Positions 1 through 7,972 of a stretch of DNA of 64,000 nucleotides are shown piece by piece. Position 1 is the first letter of the stretch. Every line of letters starts with the position of its first letter. The translations under genes and the position numbers were made by a program. Source of the stretch: Neisseria zalophi (GTDB lineage Bacteria > Pseudomonadota > Gammaproteobacteria > Burkholderiales > Neisseriaceae); the NCBI RefSeq assembly GCF_008807015.1, contig NZ_CP031700.1, positions 310,001-374,000 of the forward strand. Direction: 5' to 3'. Under the pieces are notes generated by a model that searched no databases, was not told where the DNA came from, and saw only the letters and a program-made list of their open reading frames with translations.

Positions 1-1
1 A

Positions 2-1048
2 GTACAGAACTATTTCTACGATTTGCACGACCAACTGGTGAAAGTGGAAATCTTTAAACCCGAACGGGAAAAAGAGACTTGGGTTTATACTTATGACGCA
101 CTAGGCAGAAGAACCGGTAAAGGCCGTCTGAAAAACGGCCAAGAAGTTTCAGACGGCTTAGAAGATAAAACCGACTTCACTTGGGACGGCAGCCACCTCA
201 TACAGGAAACCCGTTCAGACGGCCTGTACACTTATATCTATACCGACAAAGATGCTTACGAACCTTTGGCACAAATCCGTAATTGGACAAACGAAGAAGG
301 GGAAAGCTACCAAGAAACCAATTATTTCCACTGCGACCAAATCGGCATTCCGCGTGAGATGACCGATAAAGATGGAAATTTATTGTGGTTTGGCAAATAT
401 AAAGGTTGGGGGAAATTAGAGGAAGAGACCAATATTGCTAATGCTCATCAGCCGTTTAGGTTGCAGAATCAGTATTGCGATACCGAAACGGGGTTACATT
501 ATAACTTCTTTAGGTATTATGAGCCGGAGTGTGGTCGGTTTGTGAATCAGGATCCGATTGGGTTGGATGGAGGATTTTATCTTTATGTATATACCCCGAA
601 TATACAAATGTGGATAGATGGTCTAGGGCTTTCACCTTATTATGAAATGGGTAGCCAACAAATTTATAATAGTACTTCAAGTATAGGATGGCTTGGGGGA
701 GCAGATTTTAAATTTCATGGCAATTGGTGCGGACCCGGCTGGACAGGCGGTCACCATGAAAGTTATAGCAAAGATATAGATAATAATGGTTATTATAAAA
801 AGCCAATTGGTTTATTAGATAGTGCTTGTAAGCGACATGATATGTGCTACGCTGAATGCAGAGAATTGTTAGCCTGTAATGGATTTGCCAAAAAAGAATG
901 CATGATAAATTGTGATGATCATTTAGTTAATGCAGCTAAAAATATCCAGTCGGATTCAAGTTCTTTTAAAGTAGAAAGAGATCTTCTTGCTTTGGCTATT
1001 AATCAAAATATGGGAATTGAAGGCAGTTGCTTAAAAGCATCCCCCTAA
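2..1048 (+). CDS. RHS-repeat toxin, C-terminal part, with phospholipase A2-like tip (5' partial)
   Basis: The reading frame is open from base 2, so the gene begins upstream of the window; 348 residues are visible. The first ~200 residues are RHS/YD repeats ending in the conserved core boundary (RYYEPECGRFVNQDPIGL, then GFYLYVYTPN). After DGLGLSP the sequence changes to a lower-GC variable tip. The tip carries a W-C-G-P-G loop followed ~35 residues later by CxxHDMCYAEC. This is the His-Asp active-site signature of the phospholipase A2 fold, with several extra cysteines that could form disulfides. RHS proteins encapsulate and deliver such tips, often through type VI secretion, to kill competitors; the likely target here is membrane phospholipid. 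No delivery genes are visible in the window. The four small membrane proteins downstream are probable immunity genes. RHS assignment is very secure, the PLA2 tip is a strong motif call, and the delivery route is inference. Confidence 0.9.
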   Translation, partial: VQNYFYDLHDQLVKVEIFKPEREKETWVYTYDALGRRTGKGRLKNGQEVSDGLEDKTDFTWDGSHLIQETRSDGLYTYIYTDKDAYEPLAQIRNWTNEEGESYQETNYFHCDQIGIPREMTDKDGNLLWFGKYKGWGKLEEETNIANAHQPFRLQNQYCDTETGLHYNFFRYYEPECGRFVNQDPIGLDGGFYLYVYTPNIQMWIDGLGLSPYYEMGSQQIYNSTSSIGWLGGADFKFHGNWCGPGWTGGHHESYSKDIDNNGYYKKPIGLLDSACKRHDMCYAECRELLACNGFAKKECMINCDDHLVNAAKNIQSDSSSFKVERDLLALAINQNMGIEGSCLKASP

Positions 1049-1081
1049 ATTAATAATTAACCCGATAGGAATTTATAAATA

Positions 1082-1420
1082 ATGATTAAAAAGAGAATTA
1101 TGTTTGCCATTAAAGCACTTGGTATTTATTGGGCATTTTATATAATTATTTCCCTAATATTTGGACGATTTTTTATGGAAGTGGCATTCAACTTCTTTCT
1201 CATTTTACCTACTTCTTTATATTTATATGATATAGTCGAGTGGATTTTAAGACATATGGGTTTTTCTACCGATCTGCCATCAGATTTAATAAGATCACAA
1301 TGGATACGTACAATTATCCATTATATTTTTTATTCTATTCATATTTTTACTGTTTCTTTTTTATTGACATTTTTTCTTTTTTCTAATGATCATGGTAGTA
1401 ATGATGAAGATAAGTCATAG
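1082..1420 (+). CDS. Small membrane protein, probable immunity protein to the RHS phospholipase tip
   Basis: 112 residues, starting 33 bp after the RHS stop. It is highly hydrophobic and AT-rich. About three membrane segments are visible (roughly residues 10-30, 33-55 and 78-102), with a central ILPTS turn and a charged tail (HGSNDEDKS). I do not recognise a named family. Position directly behind a polymorphic toxin tip, small size and matching base composition are typical of a cognate immunity gene. A membrane location would suit protection from a phospholipase acting on the inner membrane. It shares a layout with the next three genes: an N-terminal helix, an LP/IP motif, then a C-terminal II[HY]xxF-like helix. 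Function is inferred from context only. Confidence 0.65.
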   Translation: MIKKRIMFAIKALGIYWAFYIIISLIFGRFFMEVAFNFFLILPTSLYLYDIVEWILRHMGFSTDLPSDLIRSQWIRTIIHYIFYSIHIFTVSFLLTFFLFSNDHGSNDEDKS

Positions 1421-1515
1421 AAAAATTTATGTATATTTATTTAGAAATAATACAAGTTTATATAATAATTCCTATCAGCAAATGAGATTTTAAATCAATT
1501 TTCTGGGACTTATCC

Positions 1516-1815
1516 GTGATATTAAAACAACTATTGTTAATTTTAAAATTATCATTAATTTATATTGTAATATATATGTTAATATTAATATTGCAGCCAT
1601 GGATTGCTGAAATATTAAATATATTTTTTACCTTACCATGGTCAATAATAGAGGAAAATATATTGGGTTTTTTTAATTTAAATTTAGACTCAACCTTGAA
1701 TAATATTTTTTGGCGTAGAATTATACATTTATTATATAGTTTTTTAAGTATTTTCATTAATTTATTTACAATTGGTTTTATATTAAAGTTAATAAATAAA
1801 GTTAAAATCAAATAG
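1516..1815 (+). CDS. Small membrane protein, second copy of the putative immunity family
   Basis: 99 residues read from a GTG start; no ATG is available nearby and the ribosome-binding site is weak (GGGA about 7 bases upstream), so the start is tentative. The protein is almost entirely hydrophobic, with an FFTLPWS segment and a C-terminal RRIIHLLYSF helix. These align by eye with the FFLILPTS and RTIIHYIFYS segments of the preceding gene, which suggests duplication and divergence. It is very AT-rich. An orphan immunity gene retained from an earlier toxin tip is the most economical reading. It could also be a decaying copy, given the poor start. Confidence 0.5.
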   Translation: MILKQLLLILKLSLIYIVIYMLILILQPWIAEILNIFFTLPWSIIEENILGFFNLNLDSTLNNIFWRRIIHLLYSFLSIFINLFTIGFILKLINKVKIK

Positions 1816-1984
1816 AGTATGACTCATAATAATTTATTCAATATTTTTTGGGTAAGACAAATTAGAACAAAGAAATAGTAAAAAAATATTGCTATTCTTA
1901 CTATTAAGTAGTCATTATTTCTTTGAATAGAAAATATACTTCCTATTTGTAAACACAATATTACATATTAAAAAGAGATTATTT

Positions 1985-2290
1985 ATGAATTTTATAGTTA
2001 AAAAAAGAATTAAATTTTCTTTAGCTATACTTTTAATCTATATTTTGATATTTATTCTTCTTCTTCCTATTGCAGATGGTTGGATTGCCGGTATTTATTT
2101 ATTTTTAACTACTTTACCGATAGCTTTAATTAAAATCTATTTAGTTGATCCACTTTCCATTCATTATGAAATTTTAAACTATCAACTATCTAGTTATCTT
2201 GTTAAGGAAATTATTTATTATTTTCTAAGTATTATCTATATTTTTTATATTGGATATTTAATTAGTATATTTTTCTGTCGTAAAGATTAA
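1985..2290 (+). CDS. Small membrane protein, third copy of the putative immunity family
   Basis: 101 residues with an ATG start behind an AAGAG-type ribosome-binding site. Three hydrophobic stretches are visible, with the family LTTLPIAL turn near the middle and a KEIIYYFLSIIYIF helix near the C terminus, matching the two genes upstream in order and spacing. It begins with a basic stretch (VKKRIKF) very like the start of the first copy (IKKRIMF). No enzymatic motif is present. It is probably an orphan immunity protein in the RHS cassette array; function is inferred from position and similarity only. Confidence 0.55.
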   Translation: MNFIVKKRIKFSLAILLIYILIFILLLPIADGWIAGIYLFLTTLPIALIKIYLVDPLSIHYEILNYQLSSYLVKEIIYYFLSIIYIFYIGYLISIFFCRKD

Positions 2291-2479
2291 GAAGCTTTTT
2301 AAGCAGAAAGCTGTAGTTGGTTGAAAACAACCTACCTAAAAGCCTATAACAGAATCAGCTATTACTATTATGATGAATTAGTAGCGAAACATATTTTGTA
2401 TAGAATATCTATTTGTAGAGAGAGTGTACCTTTAATTTTACTAATGGAAAGAATATAACGATACAAAAGGATACTTCAT

Positions 2480-2743
2480 ATGATACATAATAAAAATAAA
2501 TTAGGTATTTATTTATCAGCAATATATGGGGTTATTGCATTGATTATTTTAGGAGGAAATACAGAAGGTAGCTGGGATGGATTTATCTTATTTATTTTAG
2601 CAATTCCATTTTCATTTCTATCTATCTTTATTACACATTATCTAAATAATATATTAGGTAATATACTATTTGTTTTTTTGAACATGCTTTGGTGGTATTT
2701 TGTAGGGTGGTTATTTACTAAAATTATTCACAAAAAAATTTAA
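2480..2743 (+). CDS. Small membrane protein, fourth and most divergent copy of the putative immunity family
   Basis: 87 residues, with an AAAGGA ribosome-binding site before the ATG. It has a basic N terminus (HNKNK), two or three hydrophobic segments, an LAIPFSFLS turn equivalent to the LP turn of the previous three proteins, and a tryptophan-rich C-terminal helix (MLWWYFVGWLF). Similarity to the other three is weaker, but length, topology and composition agree. It ends the AT-rich block; the following 300 bp hold no gene. It is best treated as a putative RHS-associated immunity protein of unknown specificity. Confidence 0.5.
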   Translation: MIHNKNKLGIYLSAIYGVIALIILGGNTEGSWDGFILFILAIPFSFLSIFITHYLNNILGNILFVFLNMLWWYFVGWLFTKIIHKKI

Positions 2744-3045
2744 TTATGAGTAAACCATAAAGCTCATCATCTATTTAAAATGCAGGGGGGTATCTGCTTT
2801 TGAATACAAACTTTTTGCTTGATACTTACCAAGCCGCCTTCTGAAAAAATAAATCCCCCACTCGAATTACTCACTCGGCAAAACTGTAGGCGGCTGGTCA
2901 AATATTCTCACTTAGCTCTTCCTTTGATTCCACCTACAATATTCTTTCAGACGGCCATTTCACCAATACCTATTTAAGCAACCACCCTTTTTCTTCTTGG
3001 AAAAATCTAGAATAAACGGCTTTGAAAGGTGTATCCGAAACCGTT
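2744..3045. other. Intergenic region between the RHS cassette and the DUF218 gene
   Basis: No coding sequence is supported here. One DUS-like core (TTCAGACGGCC) lies near 2945. Composition rises from the AT-rich cassette back toward the chromosomal average, which suggests this is the edge of the variable RHS module. Confidence 0.5.
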
Positions 3046-3663
3046 TCAATACCTATCCAATGCACCGTTTTTCACAATCGCACCGACTTCTCTGAGCAAT
3101 ACCAATAAATAAGCACCGCTATTGTCATAACAATTATGATGATGGGCATAAACCTGAATCTGTTTATCCGGCCATTGGCGGGCGGCCAGCCAGCTTGCAC
3201 GCGGCATATGGAAGCCCGAACTCACCAATATCACACTATGATCATCTTGCAATAAAGGCGTGCTGTATACGATATTTTTAAAGGTGTCGTCCGCTTCGGT
3301 TTCTTGCTGAATGGCTGAAGCAGGCACGCCCATTTTTTCGGCCATCGCCTGCATGGTTTTCGAACCGTGTCGGAAATCGCGGTTAATGCCGCCGCTCATC
3401 ACCAATTTTTTCACTTTTCCCGCCCGCCAAAGCTCAACAGCAGCGCCGACTCTGGCCGATAAACACGGATTCGGTTTGCCGTTCATATAAACTCTGGTGC
3501 TCAACACCAACGCACTATCCGCCGTTTGCATCATATCCGGCGTGCGTTTGCTGATGACGGCATCCTGATAGCCTACCCAAGACACCGCCGCCAATAATAA
3601 GATAAAAAATAATGCCATGCATATAAATATGGCTTTTTTGATATTTGATAAATTCCAATTCAT
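3046..3663 (-). CDS. YdcF/SanA-family DUF218 membrane-anchored protein
   Basis: 205 residues. One N-terminal transmembrane helix (residues ~11-32) is followed by a DUF218 domain. The diagnostic segments are ADSALVLSTRVYMNG, a conserved arginine in CLSARVGAAVELW, KKLVMSGG, the acidic DDTFKN motif, and VSSGFHMPRASWLA. The family includes E. coli SanA, ElyC and YdcF, which are linked to envelope integrity and peptidoglycan or lipid-carrier metabolism under stress; the exact reaction is unsettled. The protein probably sits in the inner membrane with the domain in the periplasm. It is transcribed alone, toward the RHS cassette. Family assignment is firm, substrate unknown. Confidence 0.85.
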   Translation of the reverse strand: MNWNLSNIKKAIFICMALFFILLLAAVSWVGYQDAVISKRTPDMMQTADSALVLSTRVYMNGKPNPCLSARVGAAVELWRAGKVKKLVMSGGINRDFRHGSKTMQAMAEKMGVPASAIQQETEADDTFKNIVYSTPLLQDDHSVILVSSGFHMPRASWLAARQWPDKQIQVYAHHHNCYDNSGAYLLVLLREVGAIVKNGALDRY

Positions 3664-3929
3664 TGGCTTTAGAAAAATATATAGCGTAAGCGTTTGTATA
3701 TTGCAGGTAAAAGTATGGTAGTTAATTCTTCTAACTATTGTTTGACGAGAATATATTTCAGCTTAACTAGCTGTTATTTATAAAGATTAATTTAATGGGT
3801 TTATGTCATATCACATATCAAGCAACCCTTTTATTTTTTAATTCATTAATATATAATTTTTCTAAGATTTTGGGCATAACCTTTTTTATTAATTAGGTTT
3901 TTTTAGAAACTTTTTAGGGAACAACTATA

Positions 3930-4514
3930 ATGAAAGTTAAAATATTAGCTTCGTTAATTTGCGCTTCTGCCTTTTTAGCAGGTTGCGATCAAATTTCAAG
4001 TATCGGCGGGAAAGAAGAACCCAAACAGGAGCAAACGGCAGTACCTCCTTCTTCAGGTGAAAATTTAATCCGCTCGGAAGAAACCCCGCAAGTTTCTCAA
4101 AAAGCAGCCGTGGCTATGCCTGAAACAACACCGATTCAAACCCAAGAATACGGCGATGGTGATATGGTGCATTTAACCAAAGCCCGTGTGGTTGGTCAGA
4201 TTCTGACAGTCGAATTTTTATTCGTACCAAAGCGTAAACCTGATGGTAGCTATCGGTATGTAAGCTACGAGACCAAACTAGACAATGTAAGCTATATTGA
4301 TGATGCCGCAGCGCAAAAGGTAAGTTTATTACAAGATGAAGCCGGTGTTTACATGGCTTCCCCATTAGCTTCAAATAAAACTGAAATTCGTATCAATGAC
4401 GACGACCCTATTAAAATGACTTTGAAGTTTCCGGCACCCCCTCCCAGCACTCCCAGCATCAGCATCGATTTACCCCAAATCGGTTCGTTTGACGCTATAC
4501 CTGTCAGCCGATAA
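3930..4514 (+). CDS. Putative lipoprotein of unknown function
   Basis: 194 residues with a clear lipoprotein signal: a basic start, hydrophobic core and lipobox LAGC (Cys19). A low-complexity, proline- and glutamate-rich linker (residues ~28-70) separates the lipid anchor from a ~110-residue domain containing GDMVHLTKARVVGQILTVEFLF, which looks beta-rich. No family is recognised. The ribosome-binding site AGGGA precedes the ATG. A hairpin with a T tract follows the stop, so it is probably a single-gene unit. Likely an outer-membrane or periplasm-facing lipoprotein. Confidence 0.7.
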   Translation: MKVKILASLICASAFLAGCDQISSIGGKEEPKQEQTAVPPSSGENLIRSEETPQVSQKAAVAMPETTPIQTQEYGDGDMVHLTKARVVGQILTVEFLFVPKRKPDGSYRYVSYETKLDNVSYIDDAAAQKVSLLQDEAGVYMASPLASNKTEIRINDDDPIKMTLKFPAPPPSTPSISIDLPQIGSFDAIPVSR

Positions 4515-4530
4515 TAAACATTATGATATT

Positions 4531-4560
4531 AAGCTGTTTGAAAGATTCAAGCAGCTTTTT
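4531..4560 (+). terminator. Intrinsic terminator after the lipoprotein gene
   Basis: AGCTG-TTGAA pairs with TTCAA-CAGCT around a short loop and is followed by a run of T, 16 bp after the stop codon. Confidence 0.65.
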
Positions 4561-4596
4561 ACTTAAATCAATTGTTTCTACAACGGAAGTAAGAAT

Positions 4597-5346
4597 ATGA
4601 TAAATCTGAAAACCGTATCCGGTATTTTAATACCGATGTTTTTGTTATCTGCCTGCAGCCCCCAAGAAATAACGGAATCGGAATCTTCGCAAGAAATACC
4701 GACTGATGCAGAAATATCAACTGATGCAGAAATGCCGACTAATCCAAGCATATCAATGGATGAAGATATGCCGACTGATGCGGAAATAAGAGCGGCAGAA
4801 CGGGCACCTTTACCCAGTAAACTTTCTGCCCGAGCCAGCAAGCTTAGCGGCAATGTAGTGAATATGAATGCAAACCAAGACGGAATCAATGGTGGTAATA
4901 ATGGTTTGAATTCAGGCGGCTCCCAGCTTCATGGCAACGTTACCGGAATTTCTACCAAAGAAACCGAAAAAGGCGTGGAAGTGAATATGTCGTCCGACGT
5001 ATTATTTGATTTTGATAAAGCCGATTTAAAACCCGATGCAACTGCCGTATTGCAACAAGCCGCTGCCATTATCAACGAGCAGGGCACAGGCAAAATTACC
5101 ATCACAGGCCATACGGATAGCAAAGGCGAGGAAGATTATAATATCAAACTCTCTGTTGCAAGGGCCCAATCTGTTAAAGACTGGTTGGCAAAAAACGGCG
5201 TAACAAAAGACATGGAAGTCGAAGGCAAAGGCGAAAGCCTCCCCATCGCAGACAATGAAAATGCCGATGGCAGCGACAACCCCGAAGGCCGCGCCCAAAA
5301 CCGCCGTGTAGAAATTATTATTGCCAAGCAAAAATCTACTCAATAA
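4597..5346 (+). CDS. OmpA-domain (Pal-like) lipoprotein
   Basis: 249 residues. A lipoprotein signal ends in lipobox LSAC (Cys20). A low-complexity segment (~30-65) contains repeated PTDAE/STDAE-type units, then a spacer. The OmpA peptidoglycan-binding domain runs from ~125 to the end. It shows the usual DVLFDFDKADLKPDA start, the TGHTDSKGEEDYN loop with the Asp expected to contact diaminopimelate, LSVARAQSVKDWL, and the ending GRAQNRRVEI with the conserved Arg. Such proteins tether the outer membrane to peptidoglycan. Unlike classical Pal it has a long variable N-terminal linker and no Tol genes nearby. It may be co-transcribed with nothing else: terminator-like hairpins lie on both sides. 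Confidence 0.85.
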   Translation: MINLKTVSGILIPMFLLSACSPQEITESESSQEIPTDAEISTDAEMPTNPSISMDEDMPTDAEIRAAERAPLPSKLSARASKLSGNVVNMNANQDGINGGNNGLNSGGSQLHGNVTGISTKETEKGVEVNMSSDVLFDFDKADLKPDATAVLQQAAAIINEQGTGKITITGHTDSKGEEDYNIKLSVARAQSVKDWLAKNGVTKDMEVEGKGESLPIADNENADGSDNPEGRAQNRRVEIIIAKQKSTQ

Positions 5347-5388
5347 AAATACACAATTGATGCCTCGGCAAAATAGAATTCAATCTGC

Positions 5389-5412
5389 TGATGCCTTGGC
5401 ATCAAATCTTTT
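5389..5412 (+). terminator. Possible terminator after the OmpA-domain gene
   Basis: TGATGCC pairs with GGCATCA across a two-base gap and is followed by a T-rich stretch. The minimal loop makes the real stem shorter than drawn. Confidence 0.45.
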
Positions 5413-5488
5413 TAAATGATGGGTTTAGTCAATCAGAACCTTATCATGCAACATACTTGATAAAGAAACAAAAGCCTCAAATATCTTT

Positions 5489-6115
5489 TTATTTACCCGG
5501 ATATTGATATATCCATTCCACATCGGCATGGGTAAAGGCTTCGGGAAACAGGTATTCACCGCCAAAAACGGCAATATCCAAATACTGCCATTGCGGATTG
5601 AAATCCGGATTTTGTTGATGTACCGCATCGAAAACCAACAATGTGCAATAAAAAGGCTCTTCGGAACGCTTGGTCATGATAAAAGCCTTTCCCACCATAT
5701 TTTCCGCACTTTTGGCACTTTGCGCCCGTTGATATCGGTTTAAAAACCTAGGGCGCACAATAGCAATAGCATCGGCTTTGTCTGCCGCCGTAAACTCATT
5801 TAATGACGTTAACAATACCTGATTCGGATGTTTGGGATCATCATCGGTGGTTGCGTGGGCAATGATAATATCCGGTTGGGTTTGAACAACCATGCCAATA
5901 TGCGAATAGCGGCTATGACTCACCCTTTTGATAAATTGGCTATCCGCCGAACGGCCACTTCGAAAAATCCAATCGCCGGTTTGCAATAATTCAGCCGGCG
6001 GAAGAATAATAGCCGTACCTTGATTATCTTCCGACTTATCAAAATAAATAATTAAAATAAATAAAAAACATAATGGAATGAACAAAAAAGATGGCTTTAA
6101 TTTAATATCAGCCAT
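5489..6115 (-). CDS. YiiX/YebB-type permuted NlpC/P60 cysteine hydrolase, membrane-anchored
   Basis: 208 residues from the chosen start. A single N-terminal hydrophobic helix (FLFIPLCFLFILIIYF) is followed by LLQTGDWIFRSG, RYSHIGMVV (candidate catalytic His) and, near the C-terminal third, EPFYCTLLVFDA (candidate catalytic Cys). This is the circularly permuted His-then-Cys order of the YiiX/YebB branch of NlpC/P60 enzymes. These act on amide or thioester bonds in peptidoglycan peptides or lipids; the substrate here is unknown. An upstream in-frame ATG at 6154 would overlap the neighbouring lipoprotein gene, but GGA a few bases before 6115 favours the shorter form. It is probably co-transcribed with the upstream DUF4878-like lipoprotein gene. 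Confidence 0.8.
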   Translation of the reverse strand: MADIKLKPSFLFIPLCFLFILIIYFDKSEDNQGTAIILPPAELLQTGDWIFRSGRSADSQFIKRVSHSRYSHIGMVVQTQPDIIIAHATTDDDPKHPNQVLLTSLNEFTAADKADAIAIVRPRFLNRYQRAQSAKSAENMVGKAFIMTKRSEEPFYCTLLVFDAVHQQNPDFNPQWQYLDIAVFGGEYLFPEAFTHADVEWIYQYPGK

Positions 6116-6135
6116 CTTTTTCCGAATATGTTTTT

Positions 6136-6537
6136 TTATAATCGAACTTTCCATCCGTCGTCGGTTTTGATTAATCTAACATTGTCATCTTTGGTTTCGC
6201 CCTGTTTAAAACGGATATGTACCTCTACTTGGGCGGCATCATTATTCTCTCCGGAAATAACCGCGGGATCAGCAGAAATCTCATCTATACCGCCATATTC
6301 ATCCGCATAAGCTTTTTGTTGAGAAACAGCGGCTTTCACTTTGCCATTCAGCATATCTTCTACACCGGGTTTATTTTTTTCTTGATCGGGAAAATGAATC
6401 ATCGCAATAACAGCTTCTGCATCGCCTTCATAACTTTTTTGAGTAAAATCTTTAGCGGTATCCTCGGGAGAATGGCCGGAACAAGCAACCAACATCATCA
6501 CGGCAAGGGTAGAAAGTGACTTTGACAATATACGCAT
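6136..6537 (-). CDS. DUF4878-like small lipoprotein
   Basis: 133 residues. The signal peptide ends in lipobox LVAC (Cys19). The rest resembles the NTF2-like DUF4878 family: DTAKDFTQKSYEGDAEAVIAM near the start and a C-terminal NVRLIKTDDGWKVRL strand. The family is common among small Gram-negative lipoproteins and has no defined activity. A strong ribosome-binding site (AAGGAGA) precedes the ATG. It is the first gene of a likely two-gene unit with the YiiX-like enzyme. Confidence 0.75.
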   Translation of the reverse strand: MRILSKSLSTLAVMMLVACSGHSPEDTAKDFTQKSYEGDAEAVIAMIHFPDQEKNKPGVEDMLNGKVKAAVSQQKAYADEYGGIDEISADPAVISGENNDAAQVEVHIRFKQGETKDDNVRLIKTDDGWKVRL

Positions 6538-6712
6538 ATTAAATGTCTCCTTATAGAAATAATGTATTAATCAGGTATTGGTTGGTTTTAGATTTCTGAT
6601 TATTTAGAATCATATTCTAAAATCCGGTAATTGCATACTTCCAGTCATATAGTAATCACTCATTATGTAATAAAAGTTAAAACAAACATCGCTTGCCAAA
6701 ACATATAAACAG

Positions 6713-6737
6713 AGGCCGTCTGAAAAACTTTCAGACG
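6713..6737. repeat. DUS inverted pair, left part, split by the IS element
   Basis: A complete AGGCCGTCTGAA (6713-6724) faces the first eight bases of its complement (TTCAGACG, 6730-6737). The remainder (AGACGGCCT, 7937-7945) is on the far side of the insertion sequence. Joined, they would give a standard Neisseria DUS hairpin terminator. Confidence 0.85.
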
Positions 6738-7936
6738 GAGACCTTTGCGAAATAGTCCTTCACCCGACAGCCGAACTCCAAACACAGGATTTCGGCTGTT
6801 TTTGACCGCAATATCCCCTTTATTACTCCTCAGATGCCTAATTAATAGGCATCCGGCTGCCTTTTAGGCAGCAATAGGCGCACGTAGCCTGTTGGCCGCC
6901 TTCAACAGGTTCAAACATATCGCTTTCAGATGACTTTGCGCCGCTACTTTCTCCAGCCCGAAGTAGGCTGCCCGGGCATAGCGGAATTTACGGTGCAGCG
7001 TACCGAAACTCTGTTCCACTACATAACGGGTTTTCGATAAATATTTGTTGCGGCGGGTTTGCGCTTCCGTCAGCGGACGGTTGCGATGGGATTTACTCAT
7101 AATGCCGTCTTTCAGTTTATATTCTTCCAGATACTTTCTGTTTTCCGCACTGTCATAACCTTTATCCGCATAGACCGTTGTCTCTTTGGCAATGCCTGCC
7201 AATAAAGGCAACAGATGTTTGCACTCATGGGCATTGGCCGCTGTAATATGCAGCTTCTCAATGTAACCTTCCGCATCGGTACGGGTGTGCTGCTTATAGC
7301 CTAATTGATGATGACCGTTCTTCTTCACCCAACGGGCATCTTTATCTTTGCTCGGTGTGGTTTGACCGGTTATCTCTCCTTCGCTATCAACCTCTATAGA
7401 CTGACGTTGCTTACTGCCGGCCGTCTGAATAATCGTCGCATCAATAACGGCAGCCTGCGCCTTCTCTACCTTTAAGCCTTTCTCAGTCAGTTGGCGATTA
7501 ATCAAATCCAACAGCTCGGCCAAGGTATTGTCTTGTGCCAGCCAGTTGCGGTAACGGCAAAGGGTACTGTGATCGGGAATATTCATCTCGTCAAAATGAC
7601 AAAACAGGTTGAAATCAATACGGGTAATAAGACTGTGTTCGAGTTCGAGGTCGGAAAGACTGTGCCATTGGCCGAGTAAAACGGCTTTAAACATAGCCAA
7701 TAAGGGATAGGCGGGACGGCCGCGGTGGTCTCGGATATAACGGGTTTTCTGACGATTCAGATACTGCTCTACCGGCTGCCAATCAATCACCTGTTCGAGC
7801 TTTAATAAAGGAAAGCGGTCAATGTGTTTGGCAATCATGGCTTGGGCGGTTTGCTGAAAGAACGTACTCATGAGAAATCCCTTAAATATCTTTGGTGAAG
7901 AATTTAAGGGATTTTTGGGGTTTTTGCAAAGGTCTC
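6738..7936 (-). mobile_element. IS5-family insertion sequence (IS1106-like), 1199 bp
   Basis: The ends are GAGACCTTTGC on the left and its exact complement GCAAAGGTCTC on the right. AGACG is present on both sides (6733-6737 and 7937-7941), consistent with a 5-bp target duplication. A 4-bp AGAC duplication with asymmetric ends is the alternative. One full-length transposase gene fills the element. The insertion interrupts a DUS inverted pair. A decayed relative lies at 33505-33752. Confidence 0.9.
6864..7871 (-). CDS. IS5-family DDE transposase
   Basis: 335 residues, full length and uninterrupted. An N-terminal helical domain (DUF772-like, AYPLLAMFKAVLLGQWHSLSD, IPDHSTLCRYRNWL) is followed by the DDE catalytic domain. 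Candidate acidic residues are Asp144 (AVIDATII), Asp236 (VYADKGYDS) and Glu286 (YVVEQSFGTLHRKFRYAR), in the IS4/IS5 arrangement. The intact frame and matching inverted repeats suggest the element may still be active or was acquired recently. Confidence 0.93.
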   Translation of the reverse strand: MSTFFQQTAQAMIAKHIDRFPLLKLEQVIDWQPVEQYLNRQKTRYIRDHRGRPAYPLLAMFKAVLLGQWHSLSDLELEHSLITRIDFNLFCHFDEMNIPDHSTLCRYRNWLAQDNTLAELLDLINRQLTEKGLKVEKAQAAVIDATIIQTAGSKQRQSIEVDSEGEITGQTTPSKDKDARWVKKNGHHQLGYKQHTRTDAEGYIEKLHITAANAHECKHLLPLLAGIAKETTVYADKGYDSAENRKYLEEYKLKDGIMSKSHRNRPLTEAQTRRNKYLSKTRYVVEQSFGTLHRKFRYARAAYFGLEKVAAQSHLKAICLNLLKAANRLRAPIAA

Positions 7937-7972
7937 AGACGGCCTGTTAATGAATATCGAAACAATTATTAA

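Noticed and set aside
1560-1811. Minus-strand 83-residue open frame opposite the second immunity-like gene
   Set aside because: It is antisense to a better candidate, has no ribosome-binding site, and its composition (Ile/Asn/Lys-rich) is what AT-rich DNA gives by chance.
2300-2460. RHS-like fragment (reads YYYYDELVAKH) between the third and fourth small membrane genes
   Set aside because: Only about ten residues match loosely, with no longer RHS repeat in the same frame; chance cannot be excluded.
4578-4889. Minus-strand repetitive frame (ISASVGIS-type) under the OmpA-domain gene
   Set aside because: It is the complement of the PTDAE repeat in a well-supported lipoprotein gene.
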